Source: Kaistella haifensis DSM 19056 (GTDB lineage Bacteria > Bacteroidota > Bacteroidia > Flavobacteriales > Weeksellaceae). Taken from it: a stretch of DNA of 40,450 nt. The notes under the pieces are model-generated. The model was not told where the DNA came from, made no database searches, and saw only the letters and a list, made by a program, of their open reading frames with translations. Positions 16,436 through 25,010 of the stretch are shown piece by piece. The stretch is taken from contig NZ_JASZ02000024.1 of the NCBI RefSeq assembly GCF_000735695.2, positions 1-40,450 of the forward strand. Reading direction: 5' to 3'. Within the stretch, counting starts at the first letter, position 1. The number at the start of each line of letters is the position of its first letter. The position numbers were made by a program, and so were the translations under genes.

Positions 16436-17661
16436 TATTCTTTATACTTGTTTTGCCAATCAAAGTGCCAACCAATTTCTAACTTGTTTGACAGTAAATA
16501 GTAATGTCCATTTGTAAAATCTACACCCAATGGTAAATAATCTCCAATTGATAAATCAAGCCTGCGGATATATTCAACAAGTCCAATACTTAAATCTTTT
16601 ATTTCACTTTCCAAACTTTCTATTGTTGTTCCCGAACTTATTTTTCGTTCAATTTGCCGATACTTTCCTTTAAATTCATTATCCCATCTACTTATACTAT
16701 CTTTCTTAAAATCCTCCGCTTCTGAAAACAGTATAAAATTCTCTTCATCAGACCAATATGTATAATGTCGAAGAAATTTAAGCATCAATGTTGTGTATTT
16801 TATCACGTCTTGTGAACCTGCTTGAATCTCGCCAACATCAAGTAATTGTTTTATGAAAATTTGCTCTTCTGGATTTTCGGGAAGAAGAATAGGGAAATTT
16901 CGAGTAGGAAGTTTTTGTACTCCCGTAGATACTTTAAAACATTTTCCAAATTTTTTATTGAAATCATCAAAGGTAATTTCAAACTTCTGTCCTGACTTTA
17001 TTTCCAAATATTTTGACAATTGTAAGTTTGAGTATAGACTATCATATATTGTTTCAACAATATGATTTTCTCTGTAAAGTTCAAGTAGCTTATTTTTAAT
17101 GCGTTTTATTATTTCATCAACACCTGTTTCAATTGAAATTTTTGAAAGAAAAGATGACAATTTTGTCTTATCAAGAGAAATTAAGTTTTCAATGTATTTT
17201 TGTAAAGTTTCATCTTTTGTTTTCGTCTTTATATCGTTTAGTTTTGCCAATATATTATCAATATCTTCGTCAATCTTAAATTGATGAAGGGCGTTAATGA
17301 ATTGATTGCTATTTTCATTTTTGTTAGTTGCCAGTACAAAAGAGTGTTTATTGAGATAATTCTCTTTGCCTTTTTTGATGAAATTAGTCCAATTACTTAA
17401 TGTTTTCCAAAGGTCACTATCCAATGTTGTCAAATTTTGGATAGCCCCATTACTACTTGTTAAAACACTATGTTTTGTTTGGAATAAAATGGTTGTTCCA
17501 TCTGCTTTATCAATATGTACGTCATCTTTCACTTCAAAACCGACTTTCTGTCCGTGTCGGAGTTCAAGAGCTAATAACATAAAATAATAGAATTGATAAT
17601 CAAATCCTATTGCTTGTGCTCCAGCCGTATGTTGTTCCTGTATGGATTTTGTTTCGTCCAT
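16435..17661 (-). CDS. ABC-3C effector with PD-(D/E)XK-like nuclease N-terminus
   Basis: 408 residues. The N-terminus reads AGAQAIGFDYQFYYFMLLALE, then GFEVKDDVHI and TTILFQTKHS. Glu43/Asp47 and Gln61-x-Lys63 fit the restriction-endonuclease-like core seen in DUF4297/Cap4-type effectors. The remaining about 300 residues are helical and end in a domain typical of ABC-3C proteins (LSIGDYLPLGVDFTNGHYYLLSNKLEIGWHFDW). It is the likely toxic arm of the module, a DNA nuclease by inference. It is the first gene of the coupled five-gene set, 23 bp after the AbiEii gene. Confidence 0.8.
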   Translation of the reverse strand: MDETKSIQEQHTAGAQAIGFDYQFYYFMLLALELRHGQKVGFEVKDDVHIDKADGTTILFQTKHSVLTSSNGAIQNLTTLDSDLWKTLSNWTNFIKKGKENYLNKHSFVLATNKNENSNQFINALHQFKIDEDIDNILAKLNDIKTKTKDETLQKYIENLISLDKTKLSSFLSKISIETGVDEIIKRIKNKLLELYRENHIVETIYDSLYSNLQLSKYLEIKSGQKFEITFDDFNKKFGKCFKVSTGVQKLPTRNFPILLPENPEEQIFIKQLLDVGEIQAGSQDVIKYTTLMLKFLRHYTYWSDEENFILFSEAEDFKKDSISRWDNEFKGKYRQIERKISSGTTIESLESEIKDLSIGLVEYIRRLDLSIGDYLPLGVDFTNGHYYLLSNKLEIGWHFDWQNKYKE

Positions 17662-17684
17662 ATTAATCTATTTATATCCTTAAA

Positions 17685-18722
17685 CTATTTCAAACTCTTA
17701 TACCAATAGAAAAATGCTTCCGGATTGGTCTTTTTTAACTTGTTCAATTTGTTGTACGTCTGGTCTTCAATCAGCCAATCCTTAATCTCCAATGGATTTT
17801 TAAACCGTTCTATTTCCTGATTTTCTTTATTCAGTAATGAAGTCAGATAGGCAACTTTAGATGAAGCTGTTATGGCTTCTTCGATTGAAAAACGGTCAAT
17901 AATGAAATTCGTGAAGTTCTTAATACCCAACTGCAAGTGTTTGAACTCATCAGACTTCATATCTCTTTCTGCTAAGGTATAACAAGCATTCCAAGTGTCT
18001 TTCAATACCTCGCCAGCATCAATACTTAACTTTCGATAGCCGATTTCCTCCTGTACCACTCTCGAATAACTTTCTTTTACTACGTTAAGGTCTGATATTT
18101 GGTCAAACAAAAAACCAATATCATATAACTGTTTAATGATTTCGACAGGACGATTTTTTGAGTATAATATGCCTGTGGTTTTTGGAGCAAATGCAGTAAG
18201 CTTATCTCCTAAAATAGCCTCAAACGTTGGCAGTACAACCGTAGTATCTTTGCCCGATGTTGCCAACCAACTGTGATTTATCAGATATTTTTTTGTTTCA
18301 GGGTATGGATTGGGAGTGTATAATAAATCTAATAGTATCGGTTCTTCATGACCATCTACCACACTTTTGTAAAACATCTTGAAATGTCCAATGGGTGCGT
18401 CAGGCGTATGTTTTCGGTCGTTATCATCTTCCCAACGGATAAACATTTCCAATTGGCTTATCTTCGCTAAAATCTCCTTGATTTTATCCTCTGATTCTTC
18501 TGTAATGATGTCAATATCTATCGAAAACCTCTTAGGCGTTTCCGTTGCTAAAAGCAGAGCCGTTCCGCCTTTAAACACAAAATTTAGATTATTCAATTGC
18601 AATTGCTCCAAAAGTGTTAAAGCATATATTACTTTTTCAATAAGTTTTGGGTCAATGCGTTTCCCCAACTTATTTCGTAAGTCGGTGATCCATTCAATAA
18701 TATATGACTTTGTGTCTATCAT
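17685..18722 (-). CDS. AbiEii/AbiGii-family nucleotidyltransferase toxin
   Basis: 345 residues. The nucleotidyltransferase core is clear: FKGGTALLL (Gly52-Gly53-Thr54) and FSIDIDI (Asp69, Asp71). In type IV toxin-antitoxin systems such enzymes add nucleotides to tRNA or other targets and stop growth. The partner antitoxin gene lies 28 bp upstream. Length and motifs are complete. It may act on its own with its antitoxin or share a transcript with the downstream ABC-3C genes. Confidence 0.88.
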   Translation of the reverse strand: MIDTKSYIIEWITDLRNKLGKRIDPKLIEKVIYALTLLEQLQLNNLNFVFKGGTALLLATETPKRFSIDIDIITEESEDKIKEILAKISQLEMFIRWEDDNDRKHTPDAPIGHFKMFYKSVVDGHEEPILLDLLYTPNPYPETKKYLINHSWLATSGKDTTVVLPTFEAILGDKLTAFAPKTTGILYSKNRPVEIIKQLYDIGFLFDQISDLNVVKESYSRVVQEEIGYRKLSIDAGEVLKDTWNACYTLAERDMKSDEFKHLQLGIKNFTNFIIDRFSIEEAITASSKVAYLTSLLNKENQEIERFKNPLEIKDWLIEDQTYNKLNKLKKTNPEAFFYWYKSLK

Positions 18723-18750
18723 AATTTATATATCATTGGCATAAATAAAT

Positions 18751-19476
18751 TTATTTTGCCAAACTTATATTTATCAGTTCGTCAATTTCTTCCTCTCTGT
18801 TTCTTCGGACAGCGTACCTACGCATCTTTAACTCATTTAAAGTATATTTCTCCATTACACTCCGCATAATAAATTCCTTTTCATTTTGCTGTGCTGAAAA
18901 AAGTGATGTGTCAATCAACATATCCACCAATAACTTTTCCAATGCAGGAATAATAATTTTGTCTTTTTCTATCAAAGGAGGTTCTGAAACCATATTCTTC
19001 ACAATAAGGACTTCATCTTGGTTGTGAATGTAGCGGTCAAATATTTCCTCATCAGGATTAAAGAAAACGCTTTTAATAGTGTCCGTTAAAAACGTGAATA
19101 CAGATTCGGAAGCATCTTTTTCAACTTCCACGACGGTATAATGCTTAAAAGGTTGATGACGCATAAAATCATTCAACCACACGGTATCCCAAACACAAAA
19201 ACTGATATAGGGAAATTCCCGCTTGACCTTATTGAATATTCTTTTTAGCGTGGTTGAAATATTGGGCTGAAAAGGCTTTTGTCCATCAACTTCATAAATC
19301 CCTCTGGAGGGAGCATTTATAACCCCTTCTTTTTTCAGCTTGGACAGATACATATTAATGGTGTTGTCAGACCAAGTAGGGAAATCCTTTTTTATTGATT
19401 CCACAAGCTTCTGCTTGGAAAGTCTTTCACTTTCCTTAAAATAGCGACCGATATGTTTTTCTAACGTTTCTGCCAA
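18751..19476 (-). CDS. AbiEi-like antitoxin/regulator (DUF6577-type)
   Basis: 241 residues. The N-terminal winged helix (about 15-70, WSDNTINMYLSKLKKEGVI) is followed by an AbiEi-like C-terminal region. Such antitoxins neutralise AbiEii and repress their own promoter. The only start that keeps the N-terminus is TTG at 19474-19476, because an in-frame stop lies five codons upstream; a weak start may limit expression. It is paired with the AbiEii toxin gene. Confidence 0.8.
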   Translation of the reverse strand: MAETLEKHIGRYFKESERLSKQKLVESIKKDFPTWSDNTINMYLSKLKKEGVINAPSRGIYEVDGQKPFQPNISTTLKRIFNKVKREFPYISFCVWDTVWLNDFMRHQPFKHYTVVEVEKDASESVFTFLTDTIKSVFFNPDEEIFDRYIHNQDEVLIVKNMVSEPPLIEKDKIIIPALEKLLVDMLIDTSLFSAQQNEKEFIMRSVMEKYTLNELKMRRYAVRRNREEEIDELINISLAK

Positions 19477-19519
19477 AACAGTTTTTTATGGTAAATGTAA
19501 CACTAATTTATATAAGTTC

Positions 19520-19548
19520 GGCATAAAAAATATATTTTATCAAAGTTA
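19520..19548 (-). promoter_or_regulatory. AbiE promoter with candidate operator
   Basis: On the minus strand, TAACTTTG (19541-19548) fits a -7 box. Directly downstream is an A/T palindrome-like stretch ending in the complement of GGCATAAA (19520-19527). A similar sequence beginning GGCATAAA and ending TTTTGCC lies at 18738-18760, across the antitoxin/toxin junction. These are possible AbiEi binding sites. Confidence 0.45.
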
Positions 19549-19623
19549 TATTTTAATTAAGTTTTGTTTTTCAAGGTTTTAAGTCTGGATTTTGCTGTAA
19601 ATTAACGTCTAAAATAAGATGTT

Positions 19624-19815
19624 ATGAAAAAGGGTAAAACGCCAGAACAGAACCTTGAGGATATAAACAAGTTTTATGAACAGATGGAGAAAGAAAAAGA
19701 AGACCGTCTGATAGACCTTATTGTGGAGATAATTGTGGATGCAACGCTAAGGGAATATTATGGGCAGATTGATGCCAGAGATAACCCGACATCTGGTAAA
19801 GAAAGAGATGAATAA
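19624..19815 (+). CDS. Small conserved-type hypothetical protein next to rteC
   Basis: 63 residues, strongly charged: MKKGKTPEQNLEDINKFYEQ, then a hydrophobic helix LIDLIVEIIVDATLREYYG and a polar tail. I do not recognise a domain. Small proteins of this kind are common near rteC in Bacteroidetes elements. It runs opposite to both neighbours, and a structured repeat begins just after its stop codon, possibly as its 3' end. Confidence 0.55.
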   Translation: MKKGKTPEQNLEDINKFYEQMEKEKEDRLIDLIVEIIVDATLREYYGQIDARDNPTSGKERDE

Positions 19816-19818
19816 TTC

Positions 19819-19955
19819 TTAAAATTCACTCCAAAAGAAAAACAGAAAAAAAAGAAAGCCATTCTGCCAACGGATATAAGATAACGAAGCACTATAAGTC
19901 CCGAAGGGTGGCGAAGCCATTATGCGTGCTTCGTTATCTTTGCTTCCCTTTTTGT
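19819..19955. repeat. Structured repeat, copy 1 (three-way junction fold)
   Basis: AGATAACGAAGCAC (19879-19892) and GTGCTTCGTTATCT (19926-19939) form a perfect 14 bp stem, extended by ATAA/TTAT. Inside are two small GAA-loop hairpins, CCCGAAGGG (19900-19908) and TGGCGAAGCCA (19909-19919). Flanks are A-rich on the left and T-rich on the right. A second copy lies at 33299-33530. It separates the convergent small gene and rteC, so it could also terminate both. Confidence 0.7.
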
Positions 19956-19970
19956 TTGTTTTTGACACCT

Positions 19971-20816
19971 CTATAAATCTTTGTCCATATATTCTTCCAA
20001 AGAAGATTTCAGTTGGTCTAAAAATGCGGTTCGGGAACCTGCACGATATTTCATTCGATGGAAAGAATTGTGTAAATCCCCTAAGGTAATCTGAAACAGT
20101 TTTTCCAACACCAAACTGATTTTTCGAATTCCTATTTTACCGTAGGAAAGGGAGCCATTCGCATACAGCGCATAAATCAGTTCTATCAGGGCGTTTTTGG
20201 TATCCGTCCAACGGATACCATCAGATGAAATATCCCTTGCAGAAAGAGAGCCTGCCATTTCATCATCGTTGATTTTTTGGAGTATGTAGGTGTAGAGTAA
20301 CTCGTTGGCTATTATCCGAGCCACCTTGTAATCATAGTAGGTTGAAAACAACGGGTCAATTTCAAAGACAAAACTGTTCAGACCATCGTGAAAATTGATG
20401 TTACCTAACCTAAAGTAGGTTTCATCACGGTCGGTTCTTCCTGAACGATAATATCTGTGAAAATCTGAATTGTAGATATGCCCCCTGTATTCCTCTTTTA
20501 ATTCCCGTAATTGTTCTGAAAAATAACTTGCGTGCATTTTCCCTCCGTCAACAGGGCAAGCTGTCTGCATACGAAATATCTTATTGTGGTAAATGAGTTT
20601 GGAGAGGATGTATGGCTTAATGTTGCGAAAGAAATTGATTTCCTCCCAATGATTTTTAAAGCCTTGCTTTGTAATATCCTCTTTTATCGACCCCAAGAAT
20701 TCTTGCAGGTATATTGTCATTTGGTAAGCTTCATCAATTATATTAGGTGCAGACAGCGAAATTGCATTTTCTTTTCGCTGTATCTCCGAGATAATATGAT
20801 TTAATGAAGATGCCAT
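19971..20816 (-). CDS. rteC: RteC-family protein (excision/transfer regulator)
   Basis: 281 residues of the RteC family: NHIISEIQRKENAISLS at the start, a central region with GKMHASYFSEQLRELKEEY and YYRSGRTDRDETYFRLG, and a C-terminal helix-turn-helix-like part (YGKIGIRKISLVLEKLF). In CTnDOT, RteC activates the excision operon. Here it lies far from the integrase, and no RteA/RteB two-component pair is in the window. Control by a helper element is possible. Confidence 0.85.
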   Translation of the reverse strand: MASSLNHIISEIQRKENAISLSAPNIIDEAYQMTIYLQEFLGSIKEDITKQGFKNHWEEINFFRNIKPYILSKLIYHNKIFRMQTACPVDGGKMHASYFSEQLRELKEEYRGHIYNSDFHRYYRSGRTDRDETYFRLGNINFHDGLNSFVFEIDPLFSTYYDYKVARIIANELLYTYILQKINDDEMAGSLSARDISSDGIRWTDTKNALIELIYALYANGSLSYGKIGIRKISLVLEKLFQITLGDLHNSFHRMKYRAGSRTAFLDQLKSSLEEYMDKDL

Positions 20817-20846
20817 TCCGATTAGTTTTTTTATTGCTTATTAAAC

Positions 20847-20890
20847 AGAAATATCTAAAGGTCATTCATCGGAATAACCTTTAGATTTCT
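20847..20890 (-). terminator. Hairpin after the decarboxylase fusion gene
   Basis: AGAAATATCTAAAGGT and ACCTTTAGATTTCT pair across about 14 bases with one bulge. It lies between the fusion gene's stop and the rteC start, and probably insulates rteC from the cargo operon. Confidence 0.65.
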
Positions 20891-20922
20891 TTAGTTTATA
20901 TGATTTGTACAGAATATATTTC

Positions 20923-22506
20923 TTACTTTCCCTGCTCCACACGTTTTAGTGCTTCGTTGTCTTTGGTTTCAAAATTGAATTGCTGAAAATCTTTGTCTGT
21001 CGGTATTTCTAATTCAAAACTTTTCAGTTCGGCAATTTCGATTTTCAAATCTTTTCCCGTAAAATCCAAAACGTGTCCGCCCTGTGTTTTGTCGGTTGAA
21101 AGGAAGTGAAAATGAAAGCCTTTGCTATTGATGCCGTTCAGGTATTCTGGAAGATGATAACCGATTAACGTGCCTTGCGTGTTTGAAAACTCAAAGAACT
21201 TTTGCGTATCGAAAATTGAAGTGATAAGAGGGAACGGTTCATTCTTTACAGGTGGAAATGCCCTTGTTTTTATATGGTCGAATTGTCCTGTTATTTTAAT
21301 GGCATACATCGTATTCTTATTATTCAGTGCCTTGCCTATCTGCTCCCAAAGGGCTTTTTCGCCAATTGTGTTTTCAACATTGATAACCGTGTCGGCTTTA
21401 AAGAATGTTACGAACGACATTGAGGTTTTAAAATCGGTTTCAGGTTCAACGGTTTCGCCTTTGGCTTTGGTCTGATATACTTTTCCGTCAAGCATCGTCA
21501 ATTCACCATCTAACATATCGGGTGCTCCCAAACCGAAATCGCCTCTTAGCTTCAAATCTTTAACAGGTAAAGTTCCCTTGTACAGACCGCCCACAAAAGC
21601 ATCCGCCACACCGTATTGATATAATTTGTTGTATTTCTCTTTATTTACCATTTCCAGTTCTTTTTTATCCGTGATGATTACTTTATTTTTCAGCATTTGG
21701 GGCATATATATTTTTTGTGAGGAATGGTCATAATAAATATCTGCAACGCTTTCTTCAGTCAGTAGCATTTCGGGTTGTTGGTTTACCAAATCGTAAATCC
21801 AAAGTTTACCATAGCCTTTGGTCGGAAACGTTACCCAATCCGAAATCAGCAAATGATTGTCGTCTAACCATTCCACGCCGTCAAAAAATCCGTTGGCAAT
21901 GTTGGGGAGCTTCTGAAAATCTCCATTGCCTGTTTTGATATAGACCGCTCCCTCGCCCAGAGTTTCCCCATTGGTACAAACGGCAAGCTGATTGGTGTTC
22001 CTATTGAACGAAATGCCGTTTATTGTCGGGATATTTCCGATTATTTCAAACGACTTTGTTCGGGTATTTACTTTGTAGATATTCCCCGAATAAGTATCTG
22101 TAACACCTATAAAGCCATTTTCCAAACGGCAAATATCATTCAGTACGGTAGCCTGCGGAATGGCAAGTTCAAAAACGGTTGTTCGGCTGTTTATGTCAAA
22201 TCCTACGATGCGTTCAAGGTCTGCCACGTACAAAATACTGTTTTCAACAGCCATACCTTTGGGAGCGTGCAAAACACCTTTGGTCGGCGCAAATTTCAGT
22301 TCTATCAGTTTGCCGTCTGCGGAAATTTCACTGATAAATCCATCACCATCCCGACTGCTGAAATCCTGCCCTTGATTGGAAACAAAAAAGCGTTTGCCGT
22401 CCGATGTAACACTTTCGGGTGTTGCAAAGCCGTTGATGACCTGTTGCGAAAAACTGTTTAAACCAATGCAGATAAGGACTGCGGTTGATATGCTTCTTAT
22501 TTTCAT
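20923..22506 (-). CDS. Exported beta-propeller (SMP-30/NHL-like) fused to acetolactate decarboxylase
   Basis: 527 residues. Signal peptide at 1-21. Residues about 25-280 are propeller-like repeats (GFATPESVTSDGKRFFVSN, KGMAVENSILYVADLERIVGF, NGISFNRNTNQLAVCTNG, DGVEWLDDNHLLISDW). From about residue 295 (YQYGVADAFVGGLYKG) it becomes acetolactate decarboxylase: DGELTMLDGKVYQ and the zinc site GFHFHFLSTDKTQGGH, with His465, His467 and His478. This enzyme converts alpha-acetolactate to acetoin and is secreted in some bacteria. A propeller fusion is unusual. It lies in an operon after the SDR and MDR genes (13 bp gap). Confidence 0.85.
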   Translation of the reverse strand: MKIRSISTAVLICIGLNSFSQQVINGFATPESVTSDGKRFFVSNQGQDFSSRDGDGFISEISADGKLIELKFAPTKGVLHAPKGMAVENSILYVADLERIVGFDINSRTTVFELAIPQATVLNDICRLENGFIGVTDTYSGNIYKVNTRTKSFEIIGNIPTINGISFNRNTNQLAVCTNGETLGEGAVYIKTGNGDFQKLPNIANGFFDGVEWLDDNHLLISDWVTFPTKGYGKLWIYDLVNQQPEMLLTEESVADIYYDHSSQKIYMPQMLKNKVIITDKKELEMVNKEKYNKLYQYGVADAFVGGLYKGTLPVKDLKLRGDFGLGAPDMLDGELTMLDGKVYQTKAKGETVEPETDFKTSMSFVTFFKADTVINVENTIGEKALWEQIGKALNNKNTMYAIKITGQFDHIKTRAFPPVKNEPFPLITSIFDTQKFFEFSNTQGTLIGYHLPEYLNGINSKGFHFHFLSTDKTQGGHVLDFTGKDLKIEIAELKSFELEIPTDKDFQQFNFETKDNEALKRVEQGK

Positions 22507-22519
22507 AGTTCCCGTTGCT

Positions 22520-23524
22520 TTAAAATTTGATGACTACTTTTCCGAAAGCATTGCCCGATTTCAGCTTTAGAAATGCTTCCTGCGTTTGGTCTATGGTGTA
22601 AACGCTGTCTATAATAGGTTTAAGATTGTTCTTTTCAATGGCATTAACCAAATCGCCCAATTCCTGTGCATTGCCTACGGAATAACCCTGCAAGCGGATA
22701 TAGTTCATAATGAGCGGAAACACGTCAAAAGATAGTCTGCTACCGGACATAAAACCGACCAAACCCACAAAACCGTGTTCTTTTACGGATAGGATGCTTT
22801 GCTCAATGGTTTCCTGTCCTGCCACATCCAGCGTTATATCTACGCCTATGCCGTTGTTCAGCCGTTTTGCTTCATTGCTCCATTCGGGAAAGTCTCTATA
22901 ATTGATAACTTCGTCTGCACCCAAGTCTTTCAGTTTTTGCTCTTTCTCCCTGCTACCTGTGGTTGCAATTACTTTCAGACCCGAAATCTTTGCGATTTGC
23001 AGGGCGGACAAAGAAACGCCACCGCTTCCCTGTACCAAAATCGTCTGTCCTGCCTTGATGCCTGCCTGCATAAGCATTGCCCAAGCTGTCAGACCTGCAA
23101 CCGAAAGTGATGTGGCTTCTTCATCGGTAAGGTTTTGAGGGGAACGGACAAGCGTATTTTCCGGCTGTAGGGTAAACTCCGCCAAAGTTCCCGAAGTTTG
23201 CAGACCTGTCCTTAGCGCATTGTGATAAGGCGTTGTCTTTCCTGCTTCCCAACTCCTGATGAACGGTATCAATACACGGTCGCCTTTTTTCCACCGTGTT
23301 ACGTTTTTTCCTACCTTTTCTATTATACCAACTCCCTCTGAAACAGGAATGAACGGAAGCGGGATATTTAACCCTGCCGTATTTTCTACTGCAATAAGGT
23401 CAAGGTATTGCAATGAAACGGCTGTGGTTCTTACCAATACTTGGTTTTCTCCAACTTCGGGCGTTGGCACTTCGGCTAATTTCAGATTTTCTATACCGTA
23501 GTTCTCTAATTGTATTGCTTGCAT
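22520..23524 (-). CDS. MDR-family NAD(P)-dependent dehydrogenase/quinone reductase-like
   Basis: 334 residues. A GroES-like N-terminal domain (ENQVLVRTTAVSLQYLDL, PFIPVSEGVGIIEKVGKNV, GDRVLIPF) is followed by a Rossmann domain with VLVQGSGGVSLSALQIAK. The catalytic-zinc ligands of alcohol dehydrogenases are not evident, so it fits the zinc-free quinone-reductase or enoyl-reductase branch. The substrate is unknown. It is 23 bp after the SDR gene and 13 bp before the decarboxylase fusion. Confidence 0.85.
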   Translation of the reverse strand: MQAIQLENYGIENLKLAEVPTPEVGENQVLVRTTAVSLQYLDLIAVENTAGLNIPLPFIPVSEGVGIIEKVGKNVTRWKKGDRVLIPFIRSWEAGKTTPYHNALRTGLQTSGTLAEFTLQPENTLVRSPQNLTDEEATSLSVAGLTAWAMLMQAGIKAGQTILVQGSGGVSLSALQIAKISGLKVIATTGSREKEQKLKDLGADEVINYRDFPEWSNEAKRLNNGIGVDITLDVAGQETIEQSILSVKEHGFVGLVGFMSGSRLSFDVFPLIMNYIRLQGYSVGNAQELGDLVNAIEKNNLKPIIDSVYTIDQTQEAFLKLKSGNAFGKVVIKF

Positions 23525-23547
23525 AATCTTTGGAATGGAATTTGAAA

Positions 23548-24339
23548 TTAATAACGTTGTCCTCCGATAGTCAATCCGCCGTCTACCAAAATACTTTCTC
23601 CTGTAACAAAGGATGCTGACGGACTACTCAACCAGACCACCAATTCGGCAACTTCTTCAGGGTTTCCAAAACGACCCATTGGAGCGTGCTTTTTTGTTGG
23701 TTCTTTTAGTCTATCAGCTTCTTCTTTAGGAAAAGGATAAAAACGGTCAAACATAGGGGTTTGAATATAGCCAGGCTGAATGCTGTTTACCCTTATTCCG
23801 GCTTCTGCAGCTTCAACAGCCAAAACACGAACCAATCCGTCCACAGCGGCTTTACTTGCTGAATACACTCCTGAACCTCCAAAAGCCCCTCTTGAAAGCC
23901 AAGATGAAGTGTTTACGATTGTACCGCCTGTGCCTTGTTTTTTGAATTGTTCAATTTCGTATTTGCAAGATAGCCAAGTACCTTTCAGATTAATACCAAC
24001 AACAGTATCAAATTCGTCTTCATTTGTTTCGTCAATCGGTGCAAAATGCCCCTCAATACCAGCATTATTAAAAGCAATATCAAGTCTGCCAAAAATGCGA
24101 ATAGTTTCTGCGATAAGATGTTTCACTTCCTCGCTTTTGGAAACATCGGTTTTTACAAAATGAATATCAGAACTTATTTTTTGCAATTCTGCAAGAGCTT
24201 CTTTGCCAATCTCTGACCTCCTGCCTCCTATGACAACTTTTGTCCCTCTTTGTAAAAATAGCTTTGCAGATGCCAACCCAATCCCAGTAGTACCACCAGT
24301 GATTAGAGCAACTTTTCCTTTTAAATTTTCCTGAACCAT
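23548..24339 (-). CDS. Short-chain dehydrogenase/reductase (SDR)
   Basis: 263 residues with all classical SDR marks: TGGTTGIGLA (cofactor site), NNAG, NTSSW (catalytic Ser), YSASK (Tyr and Lys) and the C-terminal GESILVDGG. It most resembles the glucose-1-dehydrogenase/3-oxoacyl reductase group. Beside an acetolactate decarboxylase it could reduce diacetyl or acetoin, but that is only a guess from context. First gene of a three-gene operon; a palindrome CTTTTTAAAAAG near 24380 lies in its promoter region. Confidence 0.9.
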   Translation of the reverse strand: MVQENLKGKVALITGGTTGIGLASAKLFLQRGTKVVIGGRRSEIGKEALAELQKISSDIHFVKTDVSKSEEVKHLIAETIRIFGRLDIAFNNAGIEGHFAPIDETNEDEFDTVVGINLKGTWLSCKYEIEQFKKQGTGGTIVNTSSWLSRGAFGGSGVYSASKAAVDGLVRVLAVEAAEAGIRVNSIQPGYIQTPMFDRFYPFPKEEADRLKEPTKKHAPMGRFGNPEEVAELVVWLSSPSASFVTGESILVDGGLTIGGQRY

Positions 24340-24450
24340 AATTCTTAATTTTTATTACGGTACAAAGTTCGCTCCGATGCTTTTTAAAAAGTTATGCAAA
24401 TCAAACAAATGGTTATGAGATAAGTATAGACAATCAGAACTCTTGCACTG

Positions 24451-24981
24451 TTATAAAGAATTTAAAAAATCCAAATAAGGAGATACACTTTTCTCAATCC
24501 ATTCCTCTGTGCTGTTCAGCTCAATTCCATAATAGGCAAAGAACGGTTTGTAATCGGCTTTTACATACTCAAAAGTCAGTTCAAAAGGTCGGGTCAGTTC
24601 AGCCATAGTATATTTGTATTTCCCCGTTGTGTTATACTCGTGGTCATCTATTCCAACAGACATCGCCAAAGCGATTTTCTTGCCCGAAACCTTATAACCG
24701 CTCTTACTTCCATACGCCCACCCATAGGTAAGCACATCATCCAGCCATTTCTTTAAGAATGGCGGGCAATTGAACCAATAAAAAGGAAACTGAAATACAA
24801 TTTTATCGTATTGCTCTATCAGTTTTTGTTCTGCCAATACATCAATTTGATCATCGGGATAAACCTTGTGCAATTGATGAACATCATATTTATCGGGATG
24901 CTTGCTTAATTCTTCAATCCACCTCTTATTAATTACCGAACGCTCTATATCGGGGTGAACAATGATTATCAATGTTTTCAT
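24451..24981 (-). CDS. NAD(P)H-dependent flavin oxidoreductase (NQO1/KefF-like)
   Basis: 176 residues, flavodoxin-like fold 2: MKTLIIIVHPDIERSVINKRW (FMN/FAD phosphate loop) and FQFPFYWFNCPPFLKKWLDDVLTYGWAYG, the family signature. Such enzymes reduce quinones by two electrons. It lies 29 bp after the serine hydrolase and probably in the same operon. A related flavoprotein is encoded at 28549-29094. Confidence 0.9.
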   Translation of the reverse strand: MKTLIIIVHPDIERSVINKRWIEELSKHPDKYDVHQLHKVYPDDQIDVLAEQKLIEQYDKIVFQFPFYWFNCPPFLKKWLDDVLTYGWAYGSKSGYKVSGKKIALAMSVGIDDHEYNTTGKYKYTMAELTRPFELTFEYVKADYKPFFAYYGIELNSTEEWIEKSVSPYLDFLNSL

Positions 24982-25010
24982 ATTGTAATGATTTTCAACT
25001 ATCTGTTTTT

